Positions 1 through 6,851 of a stretch of DNA of 20,878 nucleotides are shown in pieces; within the stretch, counting starts at the first letter, position 1, and every line of letters starts with the position of its first letter. Under the pieces are notes generated by a model that saw only the letters and a list, made by a program, of their open reading frames with translations, made no database searches and had not been told where the DNA came from. The stretch covers positions 1 through 20,878 of the forward strand of contig JAHJDU010000071.1 of assembly GCA_018812385.1 (NCBI GenBank), given 5' to 3'. The DNA comes from Pseudomonadota bacterium (lineage in GTDB: Bacteria; Desulfobacterota; Desulfobacteria; Desulfobacterales; Desulfobacteraceae). Position numbers and translations under genes: made by a program.

Positions 1-763
1 AAAGGGAAAACCAGAAAATATTATAACATATGAAGTATTCAAAGATATTGATCATACTGTCTTAGAAAAGCCGGCACCACCCAAAAAAGTTCATATCCCC
101 AAAATTGCCATTATTATTGATGACATAGGGTATGATAAAGACGTATCACTGGCATTATGTGATTTAAATTCAAATATCACCTTTTCTATACTGCCCTTTG
201 CACCATTTGGAAAACTTATTTCTGAAAAGCTGTATGCAAAGGGATCTCAAATGATGCTCCACCTTCCCATGGAACCTGTTGAATATCCCCAGATTAATCC
301 CGGGCCGGGTGCGATTTTATCCATGATGTCTCCTGACATCCTTATAGAGCAGCTAAGAAAAAATATTGAAGCTGTTCCCCATATTGTCGGGGTGAACAAT
401 CATATGGGGTCAAAGTTAACCTCCCATTCAGATCAGATGAATCAGATTTTTACCATTTTAAAAAAAGAAAATTTATTCTTTGTGGATTCAAGGACCTCAA
501 CGCAATCCCAGTGCGAGTCATCTGCAAGACTGCTGAAGGTTAAATTTGCCCAGAGAGATGTCTTCCTGGATAATTTTCAAAACACGGAATATATTGCCGG
601 ACAATTAAAAAAACTGATCGGCCTGGCAGAAAAACATGGATCAGCCATTGGTATCGGACATCCTTATCAAGCAACCCTGGAAGCGCTTTCAAAGGAATTG
701 CCAAAAATAAAAAATAAAGTGGAAATTGTCCGTGCAAGTGTTCTGACAGCCATTCCAGGATAA
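1..763 (+). CDS. Divergent polysaccharide deacetylase (YibQ/DUF610 family), 5' end outside window
   Basis: The reading frame is open from base 2, so the gene starts upstream of the window and about 253 codons are visible. Visible motifs, in order, are a beta strand with IAIIIDDIGYD, FSILPFAPFG, MMLHLPMEP, GVNNHMGSKLT, FFVDSRTS and IGIGHPY. This is the signature series of the divergent polysaccharide deacetylase family, a NodB-like TIM-barrel fold. Family members are thought to act in the envelope, often next to EnvC-type peptidases and CtpA proteases, but the substrate is not established. The stretch before the domain (PAPPKKVHIPK) looks like a proline-rich linker, so an N-terminal anchor probably lies upstream. 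The ATG at 251 is internal to the conserved domain and is not the start. It converges on the Nudix gene with a 33-base gap. Confidence 0.9.
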   Translation, partial: KGKPENIITYEVFKDIDHTVLEKPAPPKKVHIPKIAIIIDDIGYDKDVSLALCDLNSNITFSILPFAPFGKLISEKLYAKGSQMMLHLPMEPVEYPQINPGPGAILSMMSPDILIEQLRKNIEAVPHIVGVNNHMGSKLTSHSDQMNQIFTILKKENLFFVDSRTSTQSQCESSARLLKVKFAQRDVFLDNFQNTEYIAGQLKKLIGLAEKHGSAIGIGHPYQATLEALSKELPKIKNKVEIVRASVLTAIPG

Positions 764-796
764 GGGATTACCCTAAATTGAGTTCTTTGCGCAAAT

Positions 797-1702
797 TTAT
801 ATGTCAACGGGCTTCCAGACATCTTTATCGCACCATATCCTTGAAAAATTTGAACATGGGGGAAGCACTTTTTCTGATAAATTCGACATGTTTATTTTTT
901 CATCTGTATTGTACATGGGATCCCAGGGCTCTATAATCATTGGTCCATTTGAAGATGGAACAAGGCGCGGTGCAATGGGATCACCCCAGGAACGGGTTTG
1001 CATTTCTTGTTTCAGTTCATGAAAATTATTGAATTTTAACAACTGGGTCAGCGTTACAACGGTGGGCGGGCTCAAGGGGACCCTTTCTTTAAGATTTTGT
1101 TCAAGCGCTTTTTGAGGGGTCAGCCATATCCCGTGCTTGGTTTCCATATCATCCGGAACACAGGTCTGATTTTCAGGCATGAAAACAATAAAAAACCGGG
1201 TATCAAATCTTTTTTTCATCAATTTTGGGGTAATCCAGTGGGACCACCTGCCAAGACTTGAAAAAGATAAGATCCAGTCTTCTTGCATTATCTTTGTTCT
1301 AAACCAGGATTTGGGTAGATCCCTTTTTAATCGAAATGTGCAGATATCCTCGACATCCCTTTTTGTCTTGCCAATACCTGCGGCAATAAAAACCCCGGCT
1401 TCTTCTAGGGTTTCCCTGATGGCAGCAATACTGAACCCGATGACATCTTCCTTGGGAAAGGCAAATCCCCCAAGTTGTCTCTCTATTAAATCCTGCTCCA
1501 TATCAATGTAGGGAGCCCAGGAATCAAAGCCAAAGTCTTCAGAATCTGCCACACCTCCGGGGAAAACATACAATCCACCCATGAATCCTGATTTTGTACT
1601 TCTCCTTAAAAGATAAACTTCAAGTGCTTTGTTTTTTTCCCTTACAAGAATTACCGTGGATGCCAGCCTTAACTGCGGAGGTGTTTTTTTTTGATCTGTC
1701 AT
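797..1702 (-). CDS. Nudix hydrolase, NUDT19-like, with a split Nudix box
   Basis: A 301-residue protein with GGLYVFPGG near residues 42-50 and AAIRETLEEAGV at 93-104, which supplies the REtxEE metal-binding core of a Nudix box. Between the GG and the REtxEE part lie about 32 more residues than in the canonical 23-residue box. This insertion is known in the NUDT19/RP2 branch, whose characterised members hydrolyse CoA or acyl-CoA diphosphate; that substrate is only an inference here. The N-terminal LRLASTVILV...VYLLRR strand pair is also typical of the branch. The start is ATG at 1702, with AGGA about nine bases upstream, and a good promoter precedes it (1740-1769). It is monocistronic, divergent from the potassium channel gene and convergent with the deacetylase gene. 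Confidence 0.85.
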   Translation of the reverse strand: MTDQKKTPPQLRLASTVILVREKNKALEVYLLRRSTKSGFMGGLYVFPGGVADSEDFGFDSWAPYIDMEQDLIERQLGGFAFPKEDVIGFSIAAIRETLEEAGVFIAAGIGKTKRDVEDICTFRLKRDLPKSWFRTKIMQEDWILSFSSLGRWSHWITPKLMKKRFDTRFFIVFMPENQTCVPDDMETKHGIWLTPQKALEQNLKERVPLSPPTVVTLTQLLKFNNFHELKQEMQTRSWGDPIAPRLVPSSNGPMIIEPWDPMYNTDEKINMSNLSEKVLPPCSNFSRIWCDKDVWKPVDI

Positions 1703-1739
1703 ATCATTTCCTGTTCATATTGAATTTTCAACTCTGGAA

Positions 1740-1769
1740 AGTATATCCGTCGATATCATCCGGTGTCAA
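1740..1769 (-). promoter_or_regulatory. Sigma-70 promoter of the Nudix gene
   Basis: On the minus strand a perfect -35 TTGACA (1764-1769) is followed after 18 bases by -10 TATACT (1740-1745, five of six consensus bases). Transcription would start near 1733, giving a leader of about 30 bases before the ATG at 1702. Confidence 0.65.
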
Positions 1770-1912
1770 TGGGAAACCGAACATGGGGAAACCTATTCAG
1801 TATTGAATCTATTATTTTTCCATGATAAAAAGAAAAAAAAGAGTAGGGCTTATTGTTTTTAAATTTTTGAATACTCTTGAACAAAATTAAAACAACAGAA
1901 AGGCTCATCCCC

Positions 1913-3604
1913 ATGAAATTCATACCCGCCCAAATTCTTTACTTTACTCAAAGCAGAACAACCAAGAGGAACTTCAAGCTTCTATTCACTTTCACTCTGG
2001 TATTGGCAATCCTGGTGTTAATATACAGCGTTTTGTTTCATTATATAATGCTTTTTGAAGAAAAGGAGTTTAGCTGGATCACAGGTTTCTATTGGACGCT
2101 TACTGTAATGTCCACGCTTGGTTTCGGCGATATCACCTTTGCAAGTGATTTAGGCAAGGCTTTCACTATGCTTGTACTCATGTCCGGCATTCTTTTCCTT
2201 CTCGTCATGTTGCCCTTTACCTTTATTCAATTTTTTTATGGCCCATGGCTCGAAGCGCAATCAAGGGCAAAAACACCACGGGAATTACCGGAAAACACAA
2301 CAGGGCACGTGATATTGACAAGCTTTGATCCAATAACCATAAACCTCATAGAACAATTGAAGAAATATGATTATAAATATGCGATTCTCGCCCCTGATTT
2401 GCAACATGCTTTAGAACTTTATGATCTAAATTATAATGTGGTCCGGGGAGATCTGGGTGATCCGGAAACATATAAGCGCCTCCGCATACAAAATGCCGCC
2501 ATGGTGGTCGCTAACAACGATGATATGACCAACACGAATATATCCTTTACTGTCAGGGAAATCTCTGAAAAAATACCCATCGTTACCAATGCAGATGCAG
2601 AGAATTCCATCGATATCCTGGAGCTTGCCGGCAGTACTTATGTATTTCAGTTTATGAAGATGCTTGGAGAATCCCTGGCCCGAAGAACGCTCGGAATGAG
2701 CATGGGGGCAAATATTATCGGCAAATTTGATGAACTTCTCATTGCTGAAGCACCTGCAATGAGAACACCGCTTGAGGGGAAAACCCTCGTTCAAAGCAAT
2801 CTGCGAAAAAAAACCGGCGTAACCGTTGTAGGACTTTGGGAGAGAGGTCGATTTGAGATACCGCAACCTGAGACTCTAATTAACTCCACGACTGTGCTCT
2901 TACTTGCGGGCTCGGCTGACCAGCTTAAAAAATATGACGAGGTCTTCTCCATTTACCATGTGTATCACACCGCCGATGCCCCTGTTCTCATATTGGGTGG
3001 TGGCCGTGTCGGGCGTGCAGCAGCACAGATATTGGAAGAACGACAGATTTCTTATAAGGTTGTGGAAAAGAGTCAAAAATTCATTCAAAATGATAACTAT
3101 ATTCAAGGCAATGCTGCCGATCTTGATACATTGAACCAAGCCGGCATAAAGAAAGCTTCATCTGTCATTATTACCACCCATGATGATTCCATGAATATTT
3201 ACCTTACTATTTATTGCCGTAAACTGCGATCTGATATACAGATTATAAGCCGGGCAAATCTGGACGGAAACATATCAAAACTGCACAGTGCTGGAGCAGA
3301 TCTTGTCATGTCACATGCTTCCATGGGAGCAAATACCATAATTAATCTTCTAAAGCCCAATAAAATACTGATGGTTGCAGAAGGATTGAACATCTTCCGC
3401 GCATCGGTAAGCCAATCCCTTGCAGGCAAATCTCTTGCTGAAAGTCAAATTCGGAAACAAACAGGCTGCAGCGTAATAGCTATTGGTAAAAAAAATAAAT
3501 TAAACATTAATCCCGAACCTTCGATTCTTCTCAGGAAACATGATGAAATGGTCTTGATTGGGACGAGCGAAGCAGAAAAACGTCTTATGGACATCTATCA
3601 ATAA
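1913..3604 (+). CDS. Potassium channel with one pore and two RCK (TrkA-N/TrkA-C) halves
   Basis: A 563-residue two-helix potassium channel of the inner membrane. TM1 spans about residues 22-46, a pore helix about 58-66, the filter TLGFGD 68-73 (GFG instead of the usual GYG), and TM2 about 83-108. Two cytosolic RCK units follow: the first (about 130-345) has lost the glycine-rich nucleotide loop (TSFDPI in its place), while the second (about 357-563) keeps LGGGRVG at 361-367. Each ends in a TrkA-C-like segment (around 280-335 and 497-555). A pore plus two RCK domains in one chain resembles Geobacter GsuK and eukaryotic BK channels, where ligand binding to the RCK ring gates the pore. I chose ATG 1913 because AGAAAGG lies nine bases upstream; an upstream in-frame TTG at 1877 has no such site. 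It appears to be a single-gene unit. Confidence 0.92.
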   Translation: MKFIPAQILYFTQSRTTKRNFKLLFTFTLVLAILVLIYSVLFHYIMLFEEKEFSWITGFYWTLTVMSTLGFGDITFASDLGKAFTMLVLMSGILFLLVMLPFTFIQFFYGPWLEAQSRAKTPRELPENTTGHVILTSFDPITINLIEQLKKYDYKYAILAPDLQHALELYDLNYNVVRGDLGDPETYKRLRIQNAAMVVANNDDMTNTNISFTVREISEKIPIVTNADAENSIDILELAGSTYVFQFMKMLGESLARRTLGMSMGANIIGKFDELLIAEAPAMRTPLEGKTLVQSNLRKKTGVTVVGLWERGRFEIPQPETLINSTTVLLLAGSADQLKKYDEVFSIYHVYHTADAPVLILGGGRVGRAAAQILEERQISYKVVEKSQKFIQNDNYIQGNAADLDTLNQAGIKKASSVIITTHDDSMNIYLTIYCRKLRSDIQIISRANLDGNISKLHSAGADLVMSHASMGANTIINLLKPNKILMVAEGLNIFRASVSQSLAGKSLAESQIRKQTGCSVIAIGKKNKLNINPEPSILLRKHDEMVLIGTSEAEKRLMDIYQ

Positions 3605-3648
3605 ATCAAAAAACCGGCTGATAATCCTGGCAATCAATTTATCCAGGC

Positions 3649-3685
3649 GCATATAAATTATCCATGTATGGCTTAATTTATATGC
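3649..3685. repeat. Perfect 12-bp inverted repeat behind the channel gene
   Basis: GCATATAAATTA (3649-3660) and TAATTTATATGC (3674-3685) are exact reverse complements around a 13-base loop. The stem is mostly A/T and is not followed by a T-run on either strand, so it is a poor intrinsic terminator. It lies 16 bases upstream of the -35 box of the zinc-ribbon gene, which would suit an operator, but no binding protein can be named. Confidence 0.6.
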
Positions 3686-3700
3686 ACATAAAAAAACAAA

Positions 3701-3728
3701 TTGATGTCTGTAAGAAATGCTGTATAAT
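3701..3728 (+). promoter_or_regulatory. Sigma-70 promoter of the zinc-ribbon gene
   Basis: TTGATG (3701-3706) and a perfect TATAAT (3723-3728) are separated by 16 bases. Transcription from about 3735 leaves a leader of roughly 70 bases before the ATG at 3806. Within that leader, GCCGG/CCGGC (3753-3757 and 3765-3769) could form a small five-pair hairpin. Confidence 0.55.
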
Positions 3729-3805
3729 TCATCCAGCTTAATATAGGCGGTAGCCGGTATTTGTCCGGCATTTTATAATTAAAAAACTGATTTAAGGAGT
3801 TGAAA

Positions 3806-4111
3806 ATGCCCGTGAAACCAAGTGAAAGAGAAGAAGAATATTATGCGCGCAAAGAATTTGATGAGAAGAAAAAGCGGGAAGAAGTAAAACAAATTGAAAT
3901 GGAAGTTGCGGAAAAACAAAGGTTGAAAGAGTTGCACTTTATGAGATGTCCGAAATGTGGAATGAAGTTGATTGAAATTAACTATAAAGATATTGAAGTA
4001 GATAAATGTTCGGGGTGTAATGGAATTTGGCTTGATGCAGGTGAAATGGATGCAGTATCAAAATTAAACCAGAGTGTGCTGAATAAATGGTTTGATACAT
4101 TTAAAAAATAG
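3806..4111 (+). CDS. Small TFIIB-type zinc-ribbon protein (zf-TFIIB)
   Basis: A 101-residue protein. Residues 6-45 are strongly charged (E/K/R-rich) and probably a helix or short coiled coil. A zinc ribbon follows with CPKC (Cys48, Cys51) and CSGC (Cys68, Cys71), ending in GIWLDAGE (residues 73-80), the hallmark of the zf-TFIIB family. Members are small proteins of unknown biochemical role; no DNA-binding or enzymatic function can be claimed. The start is ATG 3806, with AAGGAG six bases upstream; an in-frame TTG at 3800 lies too close to that site. It has its own promoter. The same reading frame continues after its stop into the DsbA-like remnant, which may be coincidence. Confidence 0.85.
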   Translation: MPVKPSEREEEYYARKEFDEKKKREEVKQIEMEVAEKQRLKELHFMRCPKCGMKLIEINYKDIEVDKCSGCNGIWLDAGEMDAVSKLNQSVLNKWFDTFKK

Positions 4112-4147
4112 ATCAATTTTCACGGGAGAGGTGAGGTTGGCGGGTGG

Positions 4148-4390
4148 TGTTCACTTGTTAAACTGATAGTTGAATTTGCAATGAATCCCGGCAGGATTAA
4201 ACGTGTTCTTCTATATGCCCCTTTTCATGATGGTGCTGAATATTTTGTCAAAATTCTTGAAGCCGCCAAAAAACAAGGTAAATATTGGGAGACACTGGAT
4301 GTTATGTATAAGTCTCAACATTACTGGGCAAGCCACAGCAACCCGCAACCTCAAAAAATATGGCAATTTCTTCCAATGCTACAAAAAATG
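4148..4390 (+). pseudogene. Remnant of a DsbA/thioredoxin-like protein (headless)
   Basis: In one frame, from about 4148, the translation reads SLVKLIVEF...NPGRIKRVLLYAPFHDG and then AEYFVKILEAAKKQGKYWE...PQPQKIWQFLP. This matches the helical middle of DsbA-like thioredoxin-fold proteins from sulfate reducers as I remember it (YAPFH, EAAxxQGKYWE, NPQPEKIW). The N-terminal strand with the redox CxxC motif is absent, and the match stops after IWQFLP near 4375-4390. An ATG at 4181 opens a 78-codon ORF, but it has no Shine-Dalgarno site and starts inside the fold, so I treat it as a relic rather than a small gene. The acyltransferase gene enters the same DNA from the other side and overlaps it. 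Confidence 0.6.
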
Positions 4391-5480
4391 ACATTAGTTT
4401 TACAACATAATACCTGAAAACAAATACAAATGGAATGCAAAGAGATAGGCTTGCTAAAGTTACAATGACACCTATAGTTGAAACCATCATGGCTGAGCCG
4501 GATAGATTGTCCAGCACCCATTTGGCCAGGCCAGGATTAATGTAGTGATAAAAAATCCCATTCAGGCACATGAGAATCAAAGTGTTTTGTCCCAGCCAAA
4601 CCATTGTTTTTTGCCCAGGGGTTATTTTGGCCAGAAAAAGAATAAGAGCGCATCCGGCTATGGCGGTCAAAGGAAAGAAAAACATATGGCCATGTGAAGC
4701 AAACATGATTACCACATAGTTATAAATGCTAAAATTAAAAGGCCCCGTGTTTAACTGGTAAGTAAACAATACTACCATGAAAGCAACGACAGCACCTGGA
4801 GCCAGAATCCTGGCAGATACCTTATCCAAAAACCGCTTGCGCCTGATATAAATCCCCATCAGATAGAAAGCGTATAAGGTAATTGCTTCGTGGATGTAAA
4901 AATAGTTCCAGCCCACAACCCGGCCCTTTAATGGATTAAATATATCCAGCTTCAGGTTTAGCAGATACCCGACTACATAAAAAGCAACGCCTGCGATTAA
5001 TAGCCTTGAGTTTGATTCCTTTAAAAATCTAAAAATACTGTAGTGAACCAATTCAACCCCAATAATCAGCAGCAGAAACCATGAAGGAATACAGAACGAG
5101 GGAATACCGAAAGCTGTCCAGAGAAGCCCCTTGGCATAACCTTCAGCACTAGGCAATACCAACCCGAAGAATTTCCCATCCAAGAAAATTGTCGGTACCA
5201 TCATCAATATTGTAAAAAATATGAAAGGAACTATGCGGGATAAAAAACGCTGCTTTAAAAATTTGCCAACCCCCATTTCACTATCTTGCTCTTTGACAAC
5301 GTACCCTGCCAGAACAATAAACAGCACCATGTGAAACGAGTAAATAAACTTGTACTGAACCGCTCCAACAGGATTTTTGAGAAGCATAAACTCTTCGATA
5401 AAATGTCCATAAAAAACCAACGCCATGGCATAGAACCTTGCCAAGTCGATAATCCCTATTCTTTCTCTAACAGAATCCAT
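4302..5480 (-). CDS. Acyltransferase-3 family membrane protein with a suspect C-terminus
   Basis: About 392 residues from ATG 5480 (MDSVRERIGIIDLARF). It has roughly ten hydrophobic helices and the N-terminal signature IDLARFYAMALVFYGHF, whose His is the conserved active-site position of the acyltransferase-3 (OafA/OpgC-like) family. The family transfers acyl groups to sugars, lipids or peptidoglycan at the inner membrane; the acceptor here is unknown. An upstream TTG at 5516 would overlap the preceding lipoprotein gene, so ATG 5480, 16 bases after that stop, is preferred, though no good Shine-Dalgarno site is visible. The last 25 or so residues (ALEEIAIFFEVAGCC...) are read antisense to the DsbA-like remnant, so the native end was probably near RYYVVKLMSFF and has been replaced after a rearrangement. 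It is likely cotranscribed with the lipoprotein gene. Confidence 0.8.
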   Translation of the reverse strand: MDSVRERIGIIDLARFYAMALVFYGHFIEEFMLLKNPVGAVQYKFIYSFHMVLFIVLAGYVVKEQDSEMGVGKFLKQRFLSRIVPFIFFTILMMVPTIFLDGKFFGLVLPSAEGYAKGLLWTAFGIPSFCIPSWFLLLIIGVELVHYSIFRFLKESNSRLLIAGVAFYVVGYLLNLKLDIFNPLKGRVVGWNYFYIHEAITLYAFYLMGIYIRRKRFLDKVSARILAPGAVVAFMVVLFTYQLNTGPFNFSIYNYVVIMFASHGHMFFFPLTAIAGCALILFLAKITPGQKTMVWLGQNTLILMCLNGIFYHYINPGLAKWVLDNLSGSAMMVSTIGVIVTLASLSLCIPFVFVFRYYVVKLMSFFVALEEIAIFFEVAGCCGLPSNVETYT

Positions 5481-5496
5481 CTTTGTTTTCACTATT

Positions 5497-5886
5497 TTAG
5501 TCGCTTGCGTGACCAACCTTTTCCTTTACAGTTTCAACAACCTGACCTGCCTTATCTTTCAAGGTCTCAGCTACTTGATCTGTCTTTTTTTTTACTGTTT
5601 TGACAGCATCTCCGGTTTTATCCTTCACTGCTTCGACAACATCACCTGTCTTTTCTTTCACTACTTCGACAGCATCCCCGGTCTTCTCTTTCACTGTTTC
5701 GACCGCCCGGCCCGTCTTTTCTTTTACAGTTTCGACAGCCTGACCGGCTGTCTCCTTAACCGTTTCAACAGTTTGCCCAGCCTTTTCTTCTATGGCCGAG
5801 GAAGATTTTTCAGTTTTATCGTCCTGTCCACACCCGATAAAAAACAACAGACAGATTATCGTTAATAAAATCACAGCATGTTTCAT
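5497..5886 (-). CDS. Repeat lipoprotein with eight LEA-like 11-residue repeats
   Basis: A 129-residue predicted lipoprotein. A hydrophobic signal peptide (residues 3-18) ends in FFIGC with Cys19 as the probable lipidated residue, followed by Gly, so there is no Asp-type inner-membrane retention signal at +2. A short polar linker follows, then eight consecutive 11-mers (residues 35-122) of the form KTGDAVETVKE. Such 11-mers form long amphipathic helices and resemble group-3 LEA and apolipoprotein-like repeats; a structural or stress role at the outer membrane is plausible but unproven. The start is ATG 5886 with GAGGAG eight bases upstream. It precedes the acyltransferase gene by 16 bases, so the two may be one transcript. 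Because of the 33-base period, the opposite strand is also open (5509-5865), which is a shadow. Confidence 0.75.
   Translation of the reverse strand: MKHAVILLTIICLLFFIGCGQDDKTEKSSSAIEEKAGQTVETVKETAGQAVETVKEKTGRAVETVKEKTGDAVEVVKEKTGDVVEAVKDKTGDAVKTVKKKTDQVAETLKDKAGQVVETVKEKVGHASD
5521..5784. repeat. Eight tandem 33-bp repeats inside the lipoprotein gene
   Basis: The 264 bases coding for residues 35-122 of the lipoprotein consist of eight imperfect 33-base units, each encoding one 11-residue helix repeat. The central units are the most alike (KTGDAVEVVKE, KTGDVVEAVKD) and the outer ones more divergent. This pattern fits growth by unequal exchange, so copy number may vary between strains. Confidence 0.85.
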
Positions 5887-6137
5887 AATTTTTTCTCCTC
5901 TATATCACATCATTTTTACAACTTTCTGATCTATGAATACACTAGTAGAGCATAATTATTGCAATTGCAAATAAGAAACAAATTCAACTGGGAAATGCAT
6001 GATTATATTTTTTCAAACTTCCATTCAACATAATTGGCGCTACAAATTATTTTAGAAAACTCCACTCCACTCACTTTATACACCAGTAAAAATTAAGGTT
6101 TCCTTGATTTACAAGCCACTGTTTAAATGATACTTAA
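5887..6137. other. Non-coding A/T-rich spacer with a 12-bp palindrome
   Basis: I see no gene in this 250-base divergent spacer. It must hold the lipoprotein promoter on the minus strand, but no convincing -35/-10 pair stands out. The exact palindrome TTGCAATTGCAA (5959-5970) is the only striking element and could be an operator. Confidence 0.4.
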
Positions 6138-6752
6138 AAAACAGGCCAAATTGAGGTTGACGCAATTATCAAAACCTTGAATAAAATGGATCCGCTTCTT
6201 TATGCTGAAAAATTGGCCATAGGCCCAAGGCAGCTTACAGAATCTGAAACAAGAAATACGGCCAGACGTGCTTTTAAAACCAATACCAAATTAACATCTC
6301 CTGAAATCGGCAAGGCAATTGGCAGATCAAGACAGGCCGTTGACTCATATATTGCTGATTTAAGGGCCACAACCCTTTTGGAACTTGATCTTAAAATCTT
6401 TCATTTAAACCTGCTTGGTATTCCCCAGGACAGGATAGCAAAGCGATTGGCTATCCCTCAAAGAACTTTATCTGACCATTTAGCGGAAATGCCAGTTATG
6501 GCATTTCCGCTGAATAGCGACTTATCAAAAGGATTTACTATTCCCCAGGTTGCGCAAAAGCACGGCTGGCCTGAACCTATGGCATGGTCACAGGCCCTGA
6601 AAGGAAAGGATGATCTATCCCGGTTTAAAAAATTTCATTGGGAGCTTCGGCCGTGGGAGGTATGGAAATTTAATGGTGACAAAATGAAGGCCCAAATGCA
6701 AAGGGAAAAGATTCTTGGCGTTGTCAGCCGGTATGTGTTGATGGTGAGATAG
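6138..6752 (+). pseudogene. Remnant of a ParB/HTH-DNA methylase protein lacking its catalytic domain
   Basis: The frame is open from 6138 without an initiator at the first recognisable residues (GQIEVDAIIKTL), and ATG 6186 has no convincing ribosome site. Two helix-turn-helix-like segments are visible: LTSPEIGKAIGRSRQAVDSY and, about 35 residues on, GIPQDRIAKRL...TLSDHL. They are followed by DLSKGFTIPQVAQKHGWPEP and a KGKDDLSRFKKFHWELRPW segment. From memory, this order matches the middle of large ParB-like proteins of sulfate reducers that continue into an N6/N4-DNA methylase domain with a DPxxGGG motif. Neither the ParB-like N-terminus nor the methylase domain is present; after EVWKFNGD the sequence turns into unrelated residues up to the stop. 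I read it as a relic truncated at both ends, probably from a mobile region. A perfect hairpin lies inside it. Confidence 0.5.
6482..6511. repeat. Perfect 13-bp hairpin inside the methylase remnant
   Basis: The arms AGCGGAAATGCCA (6482-6494) and TGGCATTTCCGCT (6499-6511) pair without mismatch around the four-base loop GTTA. The hairpin sits between the second helix-turn-helix and the DLSKGF segment of the remnant and codes for LAEMPVMAFPLN. There is no T-run after it. It could be a small inserted palindromic element or the product of inverted duplication. Confidence 0.7.
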
Positions 6753-6851
6753 CTTAACCAGGGATCCAAGCTAAACTAATCCAGGCACTGCCTATTCATC
6801 CATCAGATAGATCGACTATGTGAGGGGAGACAATGACATTTTTATGGCTAT

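Noticed and set aside
2426..2866. 146-codon minus-strand ORF inside the potassium channel gene
   Set aside because: It is fully covered by conserved RCK1 coding sequence and shows no recognisable motif of its own.
4181..4417. 78-codon ORF as a genuine small gene
   Set aside because: No ribosome-binding site, starts inside a DsbA-like fold, lacks the CxxC part and ends out of homology.
5521..5784. Tandem 33-bp units as a possible CRISPR array or satellite
   Set aside because: The units are directly contiguous with no spacers and are in-frame codons of one protein.
5509..5865. 118-codon plus-strand ORF opposite the repeat lipoprotein
   Set aside because: It mirrors the 33-base repeat on the other strand; the minus frame has a signal peptide, lipobox and strong Shine-Dalgarno site, the plus frame has none.
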